Source: Parvularcula sp039818345 (GTDB lineage: Bacteria; Pseudomonadota; Alphaproteobacteria; Caulobacterales; Parvularculaceae). Taken from it: a stretch of 64,000 nucleotides of DNA. The notes under the pieces were generated by a model. It did no database searches. It was given only the letters and a program-made list of their open reading frames with translations, and had not been told where the DNA came from. The position numbers were made by a program, and so were the translations under genes. The stretch covers positions 1 to 64,000 of the forward strand of contig JBCBUC010000022.1 in NCBI GenBank assembly GCA_039818345.1, written 5' to 3'. Below are positions 1 through 7,221 of this stretch, piece by piece; the stretch's first letter is position 1; every line of letters starts with the position of its first letter.

Positions 1-69
1 ACCGCGGTGCGGCCCGAACGACCAAAAATATCACCAAGAAACAAAAGCCGCACGCGTGCTCTCCTACCA
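1..69. repeat. Inverted repeat, left arm (69 bp, exact)
   Basis: Bases 1-69 are the exact reverse complement of 355-423. The match begins at the first base of the window, so it may extend further left, and it breaks at base 70 against 354. The right arm contains the ribosome site and first codons of the phosphoesterase gene, so this arm is probably a copy of that gene start. A perfect match starting at the sequence edge is typical of a fold-back chimera at a contig end. A genuine inverted duplication remains possible. Confidence 0.9.
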
Positions 70-292
70 ACGCGAAGTGCTCGAAAACTGGCACGCATTC
101 GTGATGGATGGGGGGCGTATCGCCTTCTTGGAGCCGGAGCTCCTGATCGTCGATGGCACCAACTATCCGCGTGAACTCGGCCGCACCCTCGCGGTGACCG
201 ATGGGCCGGGTAGCGTCGAGACCTTACGGGCGGCTTTGGCGGCCATGCGCCGTCCAGCGCATCTCGTGGTCACTGGCAAAGAGCGCGCCTAA
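56..292 (+). CDS. Hypothetical protein, 5' end not reliable
   Basis: This frame is open from base 2 and ends at 292. The nominal GTG at 56 falls inside the inverted-repeat arm, so only residues from about base 70 onward are trustworthy, and the true N-terminus is probably missing. The visible part is about 74 residues, without transmembrane segments. It contains MDGGRIAF and VDGTNYPREL and ends in VVTGKERA. I do not recognise the family. In many alphaproteobacteria a 5-formyltetrahydrofolate cyclo-ligase sits before the next gene, but this C-terminus does not resemble one. Confidence 0.4.
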   Translation: MLSYQREVLENWHAFVMDGGRIAFLEPELLIVDGTNYPRELGRTLAVTDGPGSVETLRAALAAMRRPAHLVVTGKERA

Positions 293-354
293 CCTCGTCC
301 CTTGCGACGCCATCGCGGTGGTTTTCTCAGCCCGGGGGTGTCACACCGGAACGG

Positions 355-423
355 TGGTAGGAGAGCACGCGTGCGGCTTTTGTTTCTTGGTGATATTTTT
401 GGTCGTTCGGGCCGCACCGCGGT
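355..423. repeat. Inverted repeat, right arm (69 bp, exact)
   Basis: This is the reverse complement of bases 1-69. The arm includes the AGGAG ribosome site near 359-363 and the first 17 codons of the metallophosphoesterase gene, so it is likely the original copy. The interval between the arms (70-354) shows no further symmetry. Confidence 0.9.
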
Positions 424-1183
424 CGCCGAACAACTTCCTGGTCTTCGCCAACAGCTTCGGCTCGATTTCGTTATAGCCAATGGCGAGAACGCAGCCGGCG
501 GGTTTGGCATCACCGCCGCGATTGCTGCTGATCTTTTCGATGCGGGCGTTGATTGCATCACCACTGGCAACCACGCGTATGACCAGCGCAACGAGCTTGC
601 ACTTTACGATGAAGAGGCGCGGGTCTTGCGGCCAGCGAACTTCCCGCACGGCAATCCCGGCCGGGGGGCTGGCCTCTATGAAAGCCAAAGCGGACACCGC
701 GTTTTGGTCGTCAATGTCCAAGGCCAGACGTTTATGCCGCCAACGGACTCGATCGCACCAGCCATTGAACGTGAACTTGCGGGCATGGATCTCGCTGGCG
801 AGGCGGACGCGATTGTTGTCGACGTCCATGCAGAGGCGAACAGCGAGAAATACAGCGTCGGCCATTGGCTGGATGGTAAGGTGAGCCTTGTTTGCGGCAG
901 CCACACCCATATCCCGACCGCTGACGTGCAAATCCTTCCCGGCGGTACCGCGTTCCAAGCCGATGCTGGTATGTGCGGCGACTATGACAGCGTCATCGGT
1001 ATGGAAAAATCGGTGCCGGTCAGCAGTTTTCTCTCCAAAATGAAGATCGCGCGGATGCAGCCTGCTGCTGGTGAAGCAACGATCTGCGGCATTATGGTGG
1101 AGACCGGTCCTAACGGACTTGCCATCAACGCCGAGGCACTGCGCGTGGGTGGACGGCTGGCGCCGACCATTCCCTCGTTCTAA
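371..1183 (+). CDS. YmdB-type metallophosphoesterase (TIGR00282 family)
   Basis: This 270-residue protein matches the usual YmdB size. Metal-ligand motifs appear in family order: GDIFG (about 7-11), GENAAGG, TTGNHAYD, DVHAEANSEK and GSHTHIPTAD. YmdB-family enzymes hydrolyse 2',3'- or 3',5'-cyclic nucleotides in the cytoplasm. The substrate here is inferred only from the family. The GTG at 371 is chosen because AGGAG lies 8-12 bases before it and the protein then begins with the conserved MRLLFLGD strand. The open frame starting at 302 adds unrelated residues. The gene start is duplicated in inverted form at bases 1-69. Confidence 0.9.
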   Translation: MRLLFLGDIFGRSGRTAVAEQLPGLRQQLRLDFVIANGENAAGGFGITAAIAADLFDAGVDCITTGNHAYDQRNELALYDEEARVLRPANFPHGNPGRGAGLYESQSGHRVLVVNVQGQTFMPPTDSIAPAIERELAGMDLAGEADAIVVDVHAEANSEKYSVGHWLDGKVSLVCGSHTHIPTADVQILPGGTAFQADAGMCGDYDSVIGMEKSVPVSSFLSKMKIARMQPAAGEATICGIMVETGPNGLAINAEALRVGGRLAPTIPSF

Positions 1184-1217
1184 GGGCGTCATCTCAAGCT
1201 AGGGAAAACTGCTGTTT

Positions 1218-1643
1218 ATGCTGATGCTGCTCATGATGATGCAGGCGCTCGACCCGTTTGACGTCACCGGTGTTTGGGCTCCGCCGAATGGTAAGGCGCA
1301 TGTCGAGATCGTCATCGACGAGACCGGGTCGCCGCGCGGCGAGATCATTTGGTATCCCAAGCTTGTGATCGAGGCGATGGAGAACAGCGAAACCTTCTTG
1401 GTGAATGACGACCCAGACGAGCTCCTAGGCGCGGTGCTCGTCGATAGCTTTGAGCGGGGTGGGCGTAAATGGCGGCGGGGTCTGATTTATGACCCGCGCG
1501 AGGGCAATTCTTATCGGTCGGCCATTTATCGGTCCTCGGAGGAGACGCTCGCTGTGCAAGGGTGCCTGAGCATTATCTGCCGGACGCAACATTGGCGCCG
1601 CCTGTCGGAAGACGAAATTATTCGTGTCGAGACGAGTGAGTAG
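1218..1643 (+). CDS. DUF2147 family protein
   Basis: This 141-residue protein has the DUF2147 pattern: GVWAPPNG near the N-terminus, LLGAVLVDSF in the middle, and the C-terminal IYDPREGNSYRS followed by VQGCLSI and TQHWRRL. Family members are usually small exported proteins of unknown function. The N-terminus (MLMLLMMMQA) is hydrophobic but short for a cleavable signal. Several ATGs lie close together at 1218-1235, so the exact start is uncertain. It ends two bases before the LysR gene, suggesting co-transcription. Confidence 0.75.
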   Translation: MLMLLMMMQALDPFDVTGVWAPPNGKAHVEIVIDETGSPRGEIIWYPKLVIEAMENSETFLVNDDPDELLGAVLVDSFERGGRKWRRGLIYDPREGNSYRSAIYRSSEETLAVQGCLSIICRTQHWRRLSEDEIIRVETSE

Positions 1644-1645
1644 CC

Positions 1646-2545
1646 ATGGACGCTGCCAGGGATATGGCCACGTTCCAAGTCCTTGCACGGATGGGAACCA
1701 TTTCAGCGGCAGCCCATGAGCTCGGCGTTGCGCCTTCGGCTGTTTCGCGCCGCTTAAAAGCGTTGGAAGCCCGGCTGGGGATCGAGCTTGTCCGGCGCAC
1801 CACGCGTGCCATGGTCCTGACGCCCGCGGGCGAAGCTTACCTTGCCAAAGCCACCGAACTTCTTCGCAGCATCGATGCTCTTGAAGAAGAGATGCGGGAT
1901 GAGGCACTCGGCGCCTCCGGGCAAATACGTCTCGCTGCACCGATGTCCTTTGGCCTCAGCTCGCTGGTGGAACCAATCGATCAGTTTCTAAAGCAGCACC
2001 CCAATATCTCGCTAGACATTGACCTCCGGGACGCCACCGTCGATTTGGTCAAAGACGGTTTTGACCTTGCACTGAGGATTGGCGATCTTCCGCCCTCGAC
2101 CCTCATCGCCAAAAAACTCTGCGATGTGCCTTCAGTGACCTGTGCCTCGCCCGATTTTATCAAGCGCCATGGGCCGTTTCATGCTCCGCAAGATCTCGAG
2201 GGGCTGCCCGGGCTCGCCTATGTTAACCGGGCCCGTAACGACATGCTGGATTGGGTCGACGCCGACGGAAACACCGGAAAGGTGCAGTTGCAAAAAACCA
2301 TCAGCGCGAACAACGGGGACATTCTGACCGAACTCGCGGCTGCTGGGCATGGGGTCTATTGGGCGCCGCAATTCTTGATGCAGAACCGCATGGATAGCGG
2401 CGAGCTTATCAGTCTCTTTCCTGACCTTAGATGGCCAACCACCGGTTTGCATGCCCTTTGGCCGCCAACCGGACATCTCGCGCAACGCGTGCGTCTTTTG
2501 ATCGACTTTCTCGCCACGTCGTTTTCGGGTTCGCCCAAAGCTTAA
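1646..2545 (+). CDS. LysR-family transcriptional regulator
   Basis: This 299-residue protein has the LysR layout: an N-terminal winged HTH (about residues 5-65, with GTISAAAHELGVAPSAVSRRLKAL-like spacing and VRRTTRAMVLTPAGEAY), a linker helix, then a periplasmic-binding-protein-like effector domain from about 90. The subgroup resembles the CrgA/DsdC-like regulators common in proteobacteria. It starts two bases after the DUF2147 stop, so the two genes probably form one unit. No effector can be named. The target may be the divergent or adjacent genes, but no LysR box was identified. Confidence 0.9.
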   Translation: MDAARDMATFQVLARMGTISAAAHELGVAPSAVSRRLKALEARLGIELVRRTTRAMVLTPAGEAYLAKATELLRSIDALEEEMRDEALGASGQIRLAAPMSFGLSSLVEPIDQFLKQHPNISLDIDLRDATVDLVKDGFDLALRIGDLPPSTLIAKKLCDVPSVTCASPDFIKRHGPFHAPQDLEGLPGLAYVNRARNDMLDWVDADGNTGKVQLQKTISANNGDILTELAAAGHGVYWAPQFLMQNRMDSGELISLFPDLRWPTTGLHALWPPTGHLAQRVRLLIDFLATSFSGSPKA

Positions 2546-2555
2546 GATCGGTTAA

Positions 2556-2583
2556 CCTCCCAAGCGGGGAACGACGTGGGAGG
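2556..2583 (+). promoter_or_regulatory. Hairpin that could occlude a ribosome site
   Basis: CCTCCCA (2556-2562) pairs perfectly with TGGGAGG (2577-2583) across a 14-base loop. The right arm contains the GGGAGG Shine-Dalgarno sequence (2578-2583) of the next gene (ATG at 2589). Folding in the mRNA would hide the ribosome site. The pairing is seen; a regulatory role is inferred. Confidence 0.4.
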
Positions 2584-2588
2584 CCCTT

Positions 2589-2948
2589 ATGATTTTTGAC
2601 AAAATGATCGCTGATCTTCTTTCAGCGCTCGGCTCAGCCGCGAACGCAGACCCTTTGATGGTGTTGCTGCCGCTTGTGGTCGTTGCGCTTCGCCAGGGTC
2701 TTTCAGCCAGTGGCCTCAGCAAAGTTCCAGGAGCAACCACCAGTGGCATGGCGCTTCTTGGCGGTGTGATGTTCGTCTGGAACGGTATTTTGGGCGTGAT
2801 CAATGGCACGTTTTCAGCCGGCGGCTACATGACCAAAAACTGGAACCAGCTCATGGGCCTCAGCATCAAGGAGATGATGGGCTTTTGGATTTTGCTGGCG
2901 GTGGGCATTTTTGTGGTCGTTTTGGTCCGCGGATTTGCCAAACGCTAA
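2589..2948 (+). CDS. Small hypothetical membrane protein
   Basis: This 119-residue protein has two or three likely membrane segments: about 23-38 (LMVLLPLVVVAL), 52-70 (GMALLGGVMFVWNGILGVI) and 96-113 (FWILLAVGIFVVVLV), ending in the basic tail RGFAKR. The ATG is well supported by GGGAGG at 2578-2583. I do not recognise the family. It lies alone between the LysR gene and yebC. The C-terminal membrane helix plus basic tail superficially resembles an exosortase sorting tail, but no PEP/VPLPA-type motif precedes it. Confidence 0.6.
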   Translation: MIFDKMIADLLSALGSAANADPLMVLLPLVVVALRQGLSASGLSKVPGATTSGMALLGGVMFVWNGILGVINGTFSAGGYMTKNWNQLMGLSIKEMMGFWILLAVGIFVVVLVRGFAKR

Positions 2949-2975
2949 GCCTGGTCATCACGAGGACTTAACACA

Positions 2976-3006
2976 GAGCCCGGCGCGTCTTAGACGCTCG
3001 GGCTCG
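2976..3006 (+). other. Stem-loop upstream of yebC
   Basis: GAGCCCG and GCGTC on the left pair with GACGC and CGGGCTC on the right around a TTA loop, with a small internal bulge. No T-run follows, so it is not a clear terminator. It sits about 25 bases before the yebC start and could be a leader structure or a weak terminator for the preceding gene. Confidence 0.35.
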
Positions 3007-3028
3007 TATCGTATGTGCAGGAGGCACC

Positions 3029-3775
3029 ATGGCAGGCCACTCCAAATGGGCCAACATTCAGCACCGCAAAGGGCGCCAAGACGCCAAGCGGTCAAAAATG
3101 TTTTCCAAGCTGTCCAAAGAGATCACGGTTGCTGCGAAAATGGGAGCACCGGATCCCGCCTTTAACCCGCGCCTGCGCCTGGCGATCGCGAACGCCAAAG
3201 GCCAGTCGATGCCCAAGGACAACATCGACCGCGCGATCAAAAAAGGCTCAGCCGGCGAGGGCGATGATTACGAAGAAATCCGCTACGAAGGCTTTGGTCC
3301 TGAAGGCGTCGGGGTGATCGTTGAGGCTCTGACAGACAACCGCAACCGGACCGCGTCGGAAGTCCGCTCCACCTTCTCAAAAAATGGCGGCAACCTCGGC
3401 GAAACGGGCTCGGTCAGCTTTGGTTTCGACCGTGTGGGTCAGATCGAGTACAAAGCTGAGATCGGTTCAGAAGACGACGTTCTCGAAGCCGCTATTGAGG
3501 CGGGTGCGGAGGATGTGGAGTCCGGTGAAGAAATCCACACGATTTATACGGCTGCAGACGATTTCGCTGAGGTTTCCACAGCACTCGAAGAAAAATACGG
3601 AGAGGCCGCCACGGCAAAACTCGCTTGGCGTCCGCAAAACATGATCGAAGTGAGCTCGGCCAAAGCTGAGACCATGATGAAGCTTTTCGACAGCCTCGAT
3701 GATCTCGACGATGTGCAGCAGGTCTTTGCCAATTTCGAGCTGTCTGACGCAGACCTGGAAAAACTGGCGGGGTAG
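3029..3775 (+). CDS. yebC: YebC/PmpR family protein (TACO1-like)
   Basis: This 248-residue protein has the family's usual length and the diagnostic start MAGHSKWANIQHRKG, then the conserved NPRLRLAI and GFGPEGVGVIVE segments. A strong ribosome site (AGGAGG, 3019-3024) fixes the ATG. YebC proteins were first described as transcription regulators. Newer work on YebC and mitochondrial TACO1 supports a role in relieving ribosome stalling. EF-P, another anti-stalling factor, is encoded 1.2 kb downstream on the same strand. The usual ruvC/ruvA/ruvB neighbours are absent. Confidence 0.95.
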   Translation: MAGHSKWANIQHRKGRQDAKRSKMFSKLSKEITVAAKMGAPDPAFNPRLRLAIANAKGQSMPKDNIDRAIKKGSAGEGDDYEEIRYEGFGPEGVGVIVEALTDNRNRTASEVRSTFSKNGGNLGETGSVSFGFDRVGQIEYKAEIGSEDDVLEAAIEAGAEDVESGEEIHTIYTAADDFAEVSTALEEKYGEAATAKLAWRPQNMIEVSSAKAETMMKLFDSLDDLDDVQQVFANFELSDADLEKLAG

Positions 3776-3792
3776 CGTTTTATCCACCAGTG

Positions 3793-3820
3793 CCGATTGA
3801 CTACAGTTGAAGTCAATCGG
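3793..3820. other. Perfect 10-bp inverted repeat after yebC
   Basis: CCGATTGACT (3793-3802) and AGTCAATCGG (3811-3820) are exact reverse complements separated by 8 bases. The hairpin begins 18 bases after the yebC stop and ends about 42 bases before the next start. It lacks a T-run on either side, so it could be a factor-dependent terminator, an mRNA-stabilising hairpin or an operator for the DUF2807 gene. Confidence 0.55.
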
Positions 3821-3862
3821 AATATGCGTTACCTGTTCCTCGATAAAGTAAGGGGAGCACCC

Positions 3863-4906
3863 ATGCGTTTGATCATCATCGGCGGTATTGCCGCTATTGC
3901 ACTTTGCCATGCCGCGCTCGCGCAGACGTTTGAGGGATCGGACGGCATTGAGCTGCGCGAAGTCTTTGGCACGGTGACCATCAATTTAGAAAATGAAGGG
4001 CCTCTCGTGGTCGACTTGGATGGGCCAGAGGCTGACGCCCTTCGTTTGCGCGAGGGACGGGCCGTGAGCATCTTGGGCGAGTTCGACCATCGCGATTTTC
4101 AGACCGATTTGCGCCGGGCCATGCGGAAATATCCCAATGGCAGCAATCGGTCAGAACGCGCCTTTCTCGATATGCTGAAAGAGCGTCCCAGCCTGACGAT
4201 CACCGCCGCACCAGGGACCGCGATCCGCGTGGTCGACGGTGCTGTGAAGTTGAAGGTGCGCGGCGACGCTGGCGCCGTGGAGATTGAAGGCAATTCGATG
4301 TTGCTCGGCCAGATGGATAATATCGAAACTGGGTCCGTCGAGGTGATCGGCACAGGAAGTTTCCGTCTGGGGAACATCGCGGGAGCGTTCGATGGCAACG
4401 TCCATGGATCAGGCGATTTGGTGTTTGATAATGCCGGGAGTGCACAGATTGCTGTGCACGGATCAGGTGATCTCGAAGGCGGCTCCATCGCAGGGGATCT
4501 TAAAGCATCGGTTCACGGCTCCGGTGATTTGGAGCTTGGTGATGTCGGCGGCCGCGTCGGCGCATCGGTGCATGGCTCGGGCGATCTGACGCTTGGAAAG
4601 ATTGGCGGCGGTCTTGATGCATCGGTCCATGGGTCAGGCGATTTGACCGCTCAATCGGTGACCAAGTCGCTCAAGGTCGATGCCCATGGGTCTGGTGAAC
4701 TCGATATCGACGGCGGCGCTGTCAGCGATTTGGATGTCCAGACATCGGGCTCCGGTGAGCTGCGCTATGCGGGAACGGCGATCAACGCAGACCTTTCGAC
4801 GGGTGGCGCTGGTTCGATCGATGTCGGGGCTGTCAGCGGTCAATTGCTCGCTAGCGGGAAGAACATCCGGGTCGACGGTAAAAAGGTGCAGTCCAACGAC
4901 AATTGA
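3863..4906 (+). CDS. Exported DUF2807 (GIN-domain) solenoid protein
   Basis: This 347-residue protein starts with a signal peptide (MRLIIIGGIAAIALCHAALA, cleavage near Ala20-Gln21). The ATG at 3863 follows AGGGGAG (3851-3857). Residues from about 100 match the DUF2807 'putative auto-transporter adhesin head' pattern, a right-handed beta-solenoid with repeated Gly-Ser-Gly-Asp/Glu turns. The repeat VHGSGDL recurs every 18-19 residues across 4400-4765, an unusually regular case. It is probably periplasmic or on the outer surface. The family is of unknown function, with envelope or adhesion roles suggested. Confidence 0.85.
   Translation: MRLIIIGGIAAIALCHAALAQTFEGSDGIELREVFGTVTINLENEGPLVVDLDGPEADALRLREGRAVSILGEFDHRDFQTDLRRAMRKYPNGSNRSERAFLDMLKERPSLTITAAPGTAIRVVDGAVKLKVRGDAGAVEIEGNSMLLGQMDNIETGSVEVIGTGSFRLGNIAGAFDGNVHGSGDLVFDNAGSAQIAVHGSGDLEGGSIAGDLKASVHGSGDLELGDVGGRVGASVHGSGDLTLGKIGGGLDASVHGSGDLTAQSVTKSLKVDAHGSGELDIDGGAVSDLDVQTSGSGELRYAGTAINADLSTGGAGSIDVGAVSGQLLASGKNIRVDGKKVQSNDN
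4400..4765 (+). repeat. 57-bp in-frame tandem repeats (VHGSGDL units)
   Basis: V/A-H-G-S-G-D/E-L heptads start at 4400, 4454, 4511, 4568, 4625 and 4682, with a related unit at about 4742. Spacing is 54 bp once and then 57 bp. The bases have diverged more than the residues, so this is selected protein repetition rather than a recent DNA duplication. Confidence 0.9.
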
Positions 4907-4973
4907 CGTTTCGTCGCTGCGCTTGATGCCAACCGCGCAAAGTGCCAGACGCGCTAGAAACTTGAAAAAGAGC

Positions 4974-4993
4974 GGGCTGCGCGGACGCGGCCC
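4974..4993 (+). other. Stem-loop in the efp leader
   Basis: GGGCTGCG (4974-4981) pairs with CGCGGCCC (4986-4993) with one G-T wobble around a 4-base loop, ending 20 bases before the efp start. There is no T-run. It may be a terminator remnant for the upstream gene or a leader structure. Confidence 0.4.
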
Positions 4994-5013
4994 TTGGCGA
5001 CTGAAGGCACCCG

Positions 5014-5577
5014 ATGAAGATCAACGGCAACGAAATCCGTCCCGGTAACACCATCATGCACCAGGACACCCTTTGGCGGGCGGTCAAGGTTGAGGCGGTG
5101 AAACCAGGCAAAGGTCCTGCCTACGCCCAAGTGGAGCTCAAAAATCTCCTCGATGGGCGAAAGCTCAATGAACGGTTCCGGTCATCGGAAACGGTGGAAA
5201 AAGTGCGCCTTGAGCAAAAGAAGCACACCTTCCTCTACGCCGAAGGCGATATGCTGACATTCATGGATTCAGAAAGCTACGAGCAGATCCAGATCGCCGC
5301 CGATTTCATCGGTGATCAAACGGCCTTCTTACAAGACGGGATGGCGGTCGAGGTCGAGATGCATGAAGCTCGTCCGATCGGTGTTGCCTTGCCAGAACAA
5401 GTCACGCTGATGATCACGGAGACAGAACCAACCGTGAAGGGGCAAACCGCCAGCTCGTCCTACAAACCGGCAATGCTTGAAAACGGACTGCGTGTGATGG
5501 TCCCCCCACATATCACCGCGGAGACGGCCATCATCGTCAACACGGAGACGTTGGAATACGTCAAACGCGCTGACTAG
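5014..5577 (+). CDS. efp: Translation elongation factor P
   Basis: This 187-residue protein has the normal EF-P length and three-domain order: a KOW-like N-terminal domain starting MKINGNEIRPGN, then the OB domain and the C-terminal OB domain ending in ETLEYVKRAD. The tip loop reads KPGKGPAY, so Lys33 is the residue expected to be modified (beta-lysylation in EpmA-containing species). EF-P binds between the P and E sites and relieves polyproline stalls. No epmA or epmB is visible in the window. It ends only two bases from the convergent glycosyltransferase stop, leaving no room for a classical terminator. Confidence 0.97.
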   Translation: MKINGNEIRPGNTIMHQDTLWRAVKVEAVKPGKGPAYAQVELKNLLDGRKLNERFRSSETVEKVRLEQKKHTFLYAEGDMLTFMDSESYEQIQIAADFIGDQTAFLQDGMAVEVEMHEARPIGVALPEQVTLMITETEPTVKGQTASSSYKPAMLENGLRVMVPPHITAETAIIVNTETLEYVKRAD

Positions 5578-5579
5578 TC

Positions 5580-7109
5580 TCAGCGATTGACCGCATAGAG
5601 ATCAAGTGTTCGTTCAGGGAGGCCATGCCTCTCCGTTCCCAGATCAATATAGATCGAGCCAAGCTCTTCCCACGGATACATGCTGGTGTAGGTGGTGATG
5701 GCGCGCCCCCGCACTTTGGTGACGAGCAGCCTTGATCGGCCTTCTTGCGGCGAGAAAGGCAGGGTGATCTCAAACGTGTTCGCTGGCCGATGATTGTTGT
5801 CATAGACTTCGATGTCGATGTCATCGTGCCGAAACTCCCAGATCAAGTGAGCGGCAATTTCCCGATCATCGAGAATAAGGCCGTCCTTACCAATGAGATG
5901 AGGGCGGATGAGGTCAGCTGTCTCCCCCCAGGCCCGTTCTCGATGCAATGCGGATGAAAGGCCAAGCGCATCGGCACGGGAGAAATCTGTCGTGATGCTG
6001 ATAAAACAAACCCACGCCATGCCATGAAGAATAATCGTTGAGGGGAGCGCCCATCGTTCAATCTTCATCCGTAAAATCCAAAGCGGAAGGAGGACGAGGG
6101 CTGCCGGATACGCAGCGATCGCCCAATTTGCGTGGGCCCTTGAGAGAAGTGCCTGACCGCAAATAATCAAAAACGGCGGCAGCACCATGCTGAGGAGGAA
6201 CGCTTCCTTCGGATCAGCCCGAAAACGATAGCGCACCGCGCCAATGACCAAGACGATGAACAAGATGGGACCTAAGACCGCCAATTGGGCCACGAGAAAA
6301 TCACCAAGTTCATCGAACTGAAGGGTGACACCCGACCAGCTGGCGTTATCGGCGGTGTGCTTCACGGTCTGAAATCCGTTCGCCATGTTCCAGCGCAGAT
6401 GGGGTGCGATCAGCACAGCGAAAAGGCTTGTCGCAAGGAGCAAAGATCCGATGGTCAGCCCACGGCGGACATAGGATGATGACATCGCCGCAAGCGCCAA
6501 TCCGATGGGGAAATAGATCGCTGCGTATTTCGACAAAAATGCGGCTGCCAGGGCCGCACCCAAAGCCAGAGCCCAAGGGTTTTTTTCGCTGCGCGGCGCT
6601 TCGATCAACTTGATCAAAACCCAAAGACTGATCGACCAGAAGAAAAGAAGCGGGATATCCGTGGACATCAGCGTGCCGCCCAAGACGACAGCGGGCATGA
6701 AATGCCAAAAAAGAAGGGCGCTCAATCCCGCCTTGTCACCGAACAATTGGCGGCCTGCCGCGAACAGCGCGAAACCTGTTCCCGCCAAGAGAAGCGGTGA
6801 CAGCGCCCGCACGCCAATCTCTGTATCGCCCAAAAGCGACGTGGAAAGACCAATCAGCCAAGCAATCATCGGCGGCTTGGAGTAATAGCCCCATGACAGC
6901 TCTTGCGACCAAAACCAGTACTGCGCTTCATCTGCACCGAGATCGGTTTGAATGATGGCCAGATGGCCATACCGCGCGAGCGACACGCCAACGCTAAAAA
7001 GCAAGGCCGCCAACACGGGCTCATCATCAATAAAGGCGCGGGCGCGGGCGATCATGGGGAGGGACGACGTCGACAACCAAAAAGCAGAAGCTGGTGCTTC
7101 ACATGCCAT
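5580..7109 (-). CDS. PMT/ArnT-type integral membrane glycosyltransferase
   Basis: This 509-residue polytopic protein has the GT-C pattern of the PMT_2 family: a DEAQYWFW motif in the first periplasmic loop (acidic catalytic pair), YYSKPPMIAWLIGLST, then about ten membrane helices and a periplasmic C-terminal domain. Such enzymes use polyprenyl-phosphate sugars on the outer face of the inner membrane to modify lipid A, glycans or proteins. The DPM-like GT2 gene diverging from it (7222) could make the lipid-linked donor, so the two probably work together. The acceptor is unknown. AAGGCGG lies before the ATG. Confidence 0.85.
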   Translation of the reverse strand: MACEAPASAFWLSTSSLPMIARARAFIDDEPVLAALLFSVGVSLARYGHLAIIQTDLGADEAQYWFWSQELSWGYYSKPPMIAWLIGLSTSLLGDTEIGVRALSPLLLAGTGFALFAAGRQLFGDKAGLSALLFWHFMPAVVLGGTLMSTDIPLLFFWSISLWVLIKLIEAPRSEKNPWALALGAALAAAFLSKYAAIYFPIGLALAAMSSSYVRRGLTIGSLLLATSLFAVLIAPHLRWNMANGFQTVKHTADNASWSGVTLQFDELGDFLVAQLAVLGPILFIVLVIGAVRYRFRADPKEAFLLSMVLPPFLIICGQALLSRAHANWAIAAYPAALVLLPLWILRMKIERWALPSTIILHGMAWVCFISITTDFSRADALGLSSALHRERAWGETADLIRPHLIGKDGLILDDREIAAHLIWEFRHDDIDIEVYDNNHRPANTFEITLPFSPQEGRSRLLVTKVRGRAITTYTSMYPWEELGSIYIDLGTERHGLPERTLDLYAVNR

Positions 7110-7221
7110 ATTCGCCGCCTTTTTGGCAGCCCGATCAGACTATTGTGATGCGGTATCGCGAATTTGATGGGCGATCGAGGGTTGAGCGCGCGCCTTTGGT
7201 CTTTCAGATAAAGGCCAGTGG

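Noticed and set aside
302..370. Longer start for the YmdB-like phosphoesterase
   Set aside because: The added N-terminal residues have no family match, while GTG 371 has AGGAG in place and starts the conserved MRLLFLGD strand.
341..1192. 283-codon minus-strand open frame
   Set aside because: It is the antisense shadow of the phosphoesterase gene, with no recognisable domain and no ribosome site.
2589..2948. Exosortase substrate (helix plus basic tail)
   Set aside because: No PEP-, VPLPA- or VPEID-like motif precedes the last helix, and earlier helices indicate a polytopic protein without an N-terminal export signal.
4400..4765. CRISPR-like or satellite repeat
   Set aside because: Units are 57 bp with no invariant spacer/repeat pattern and are in frame with conserved protein heptads, so they are protein repeats.
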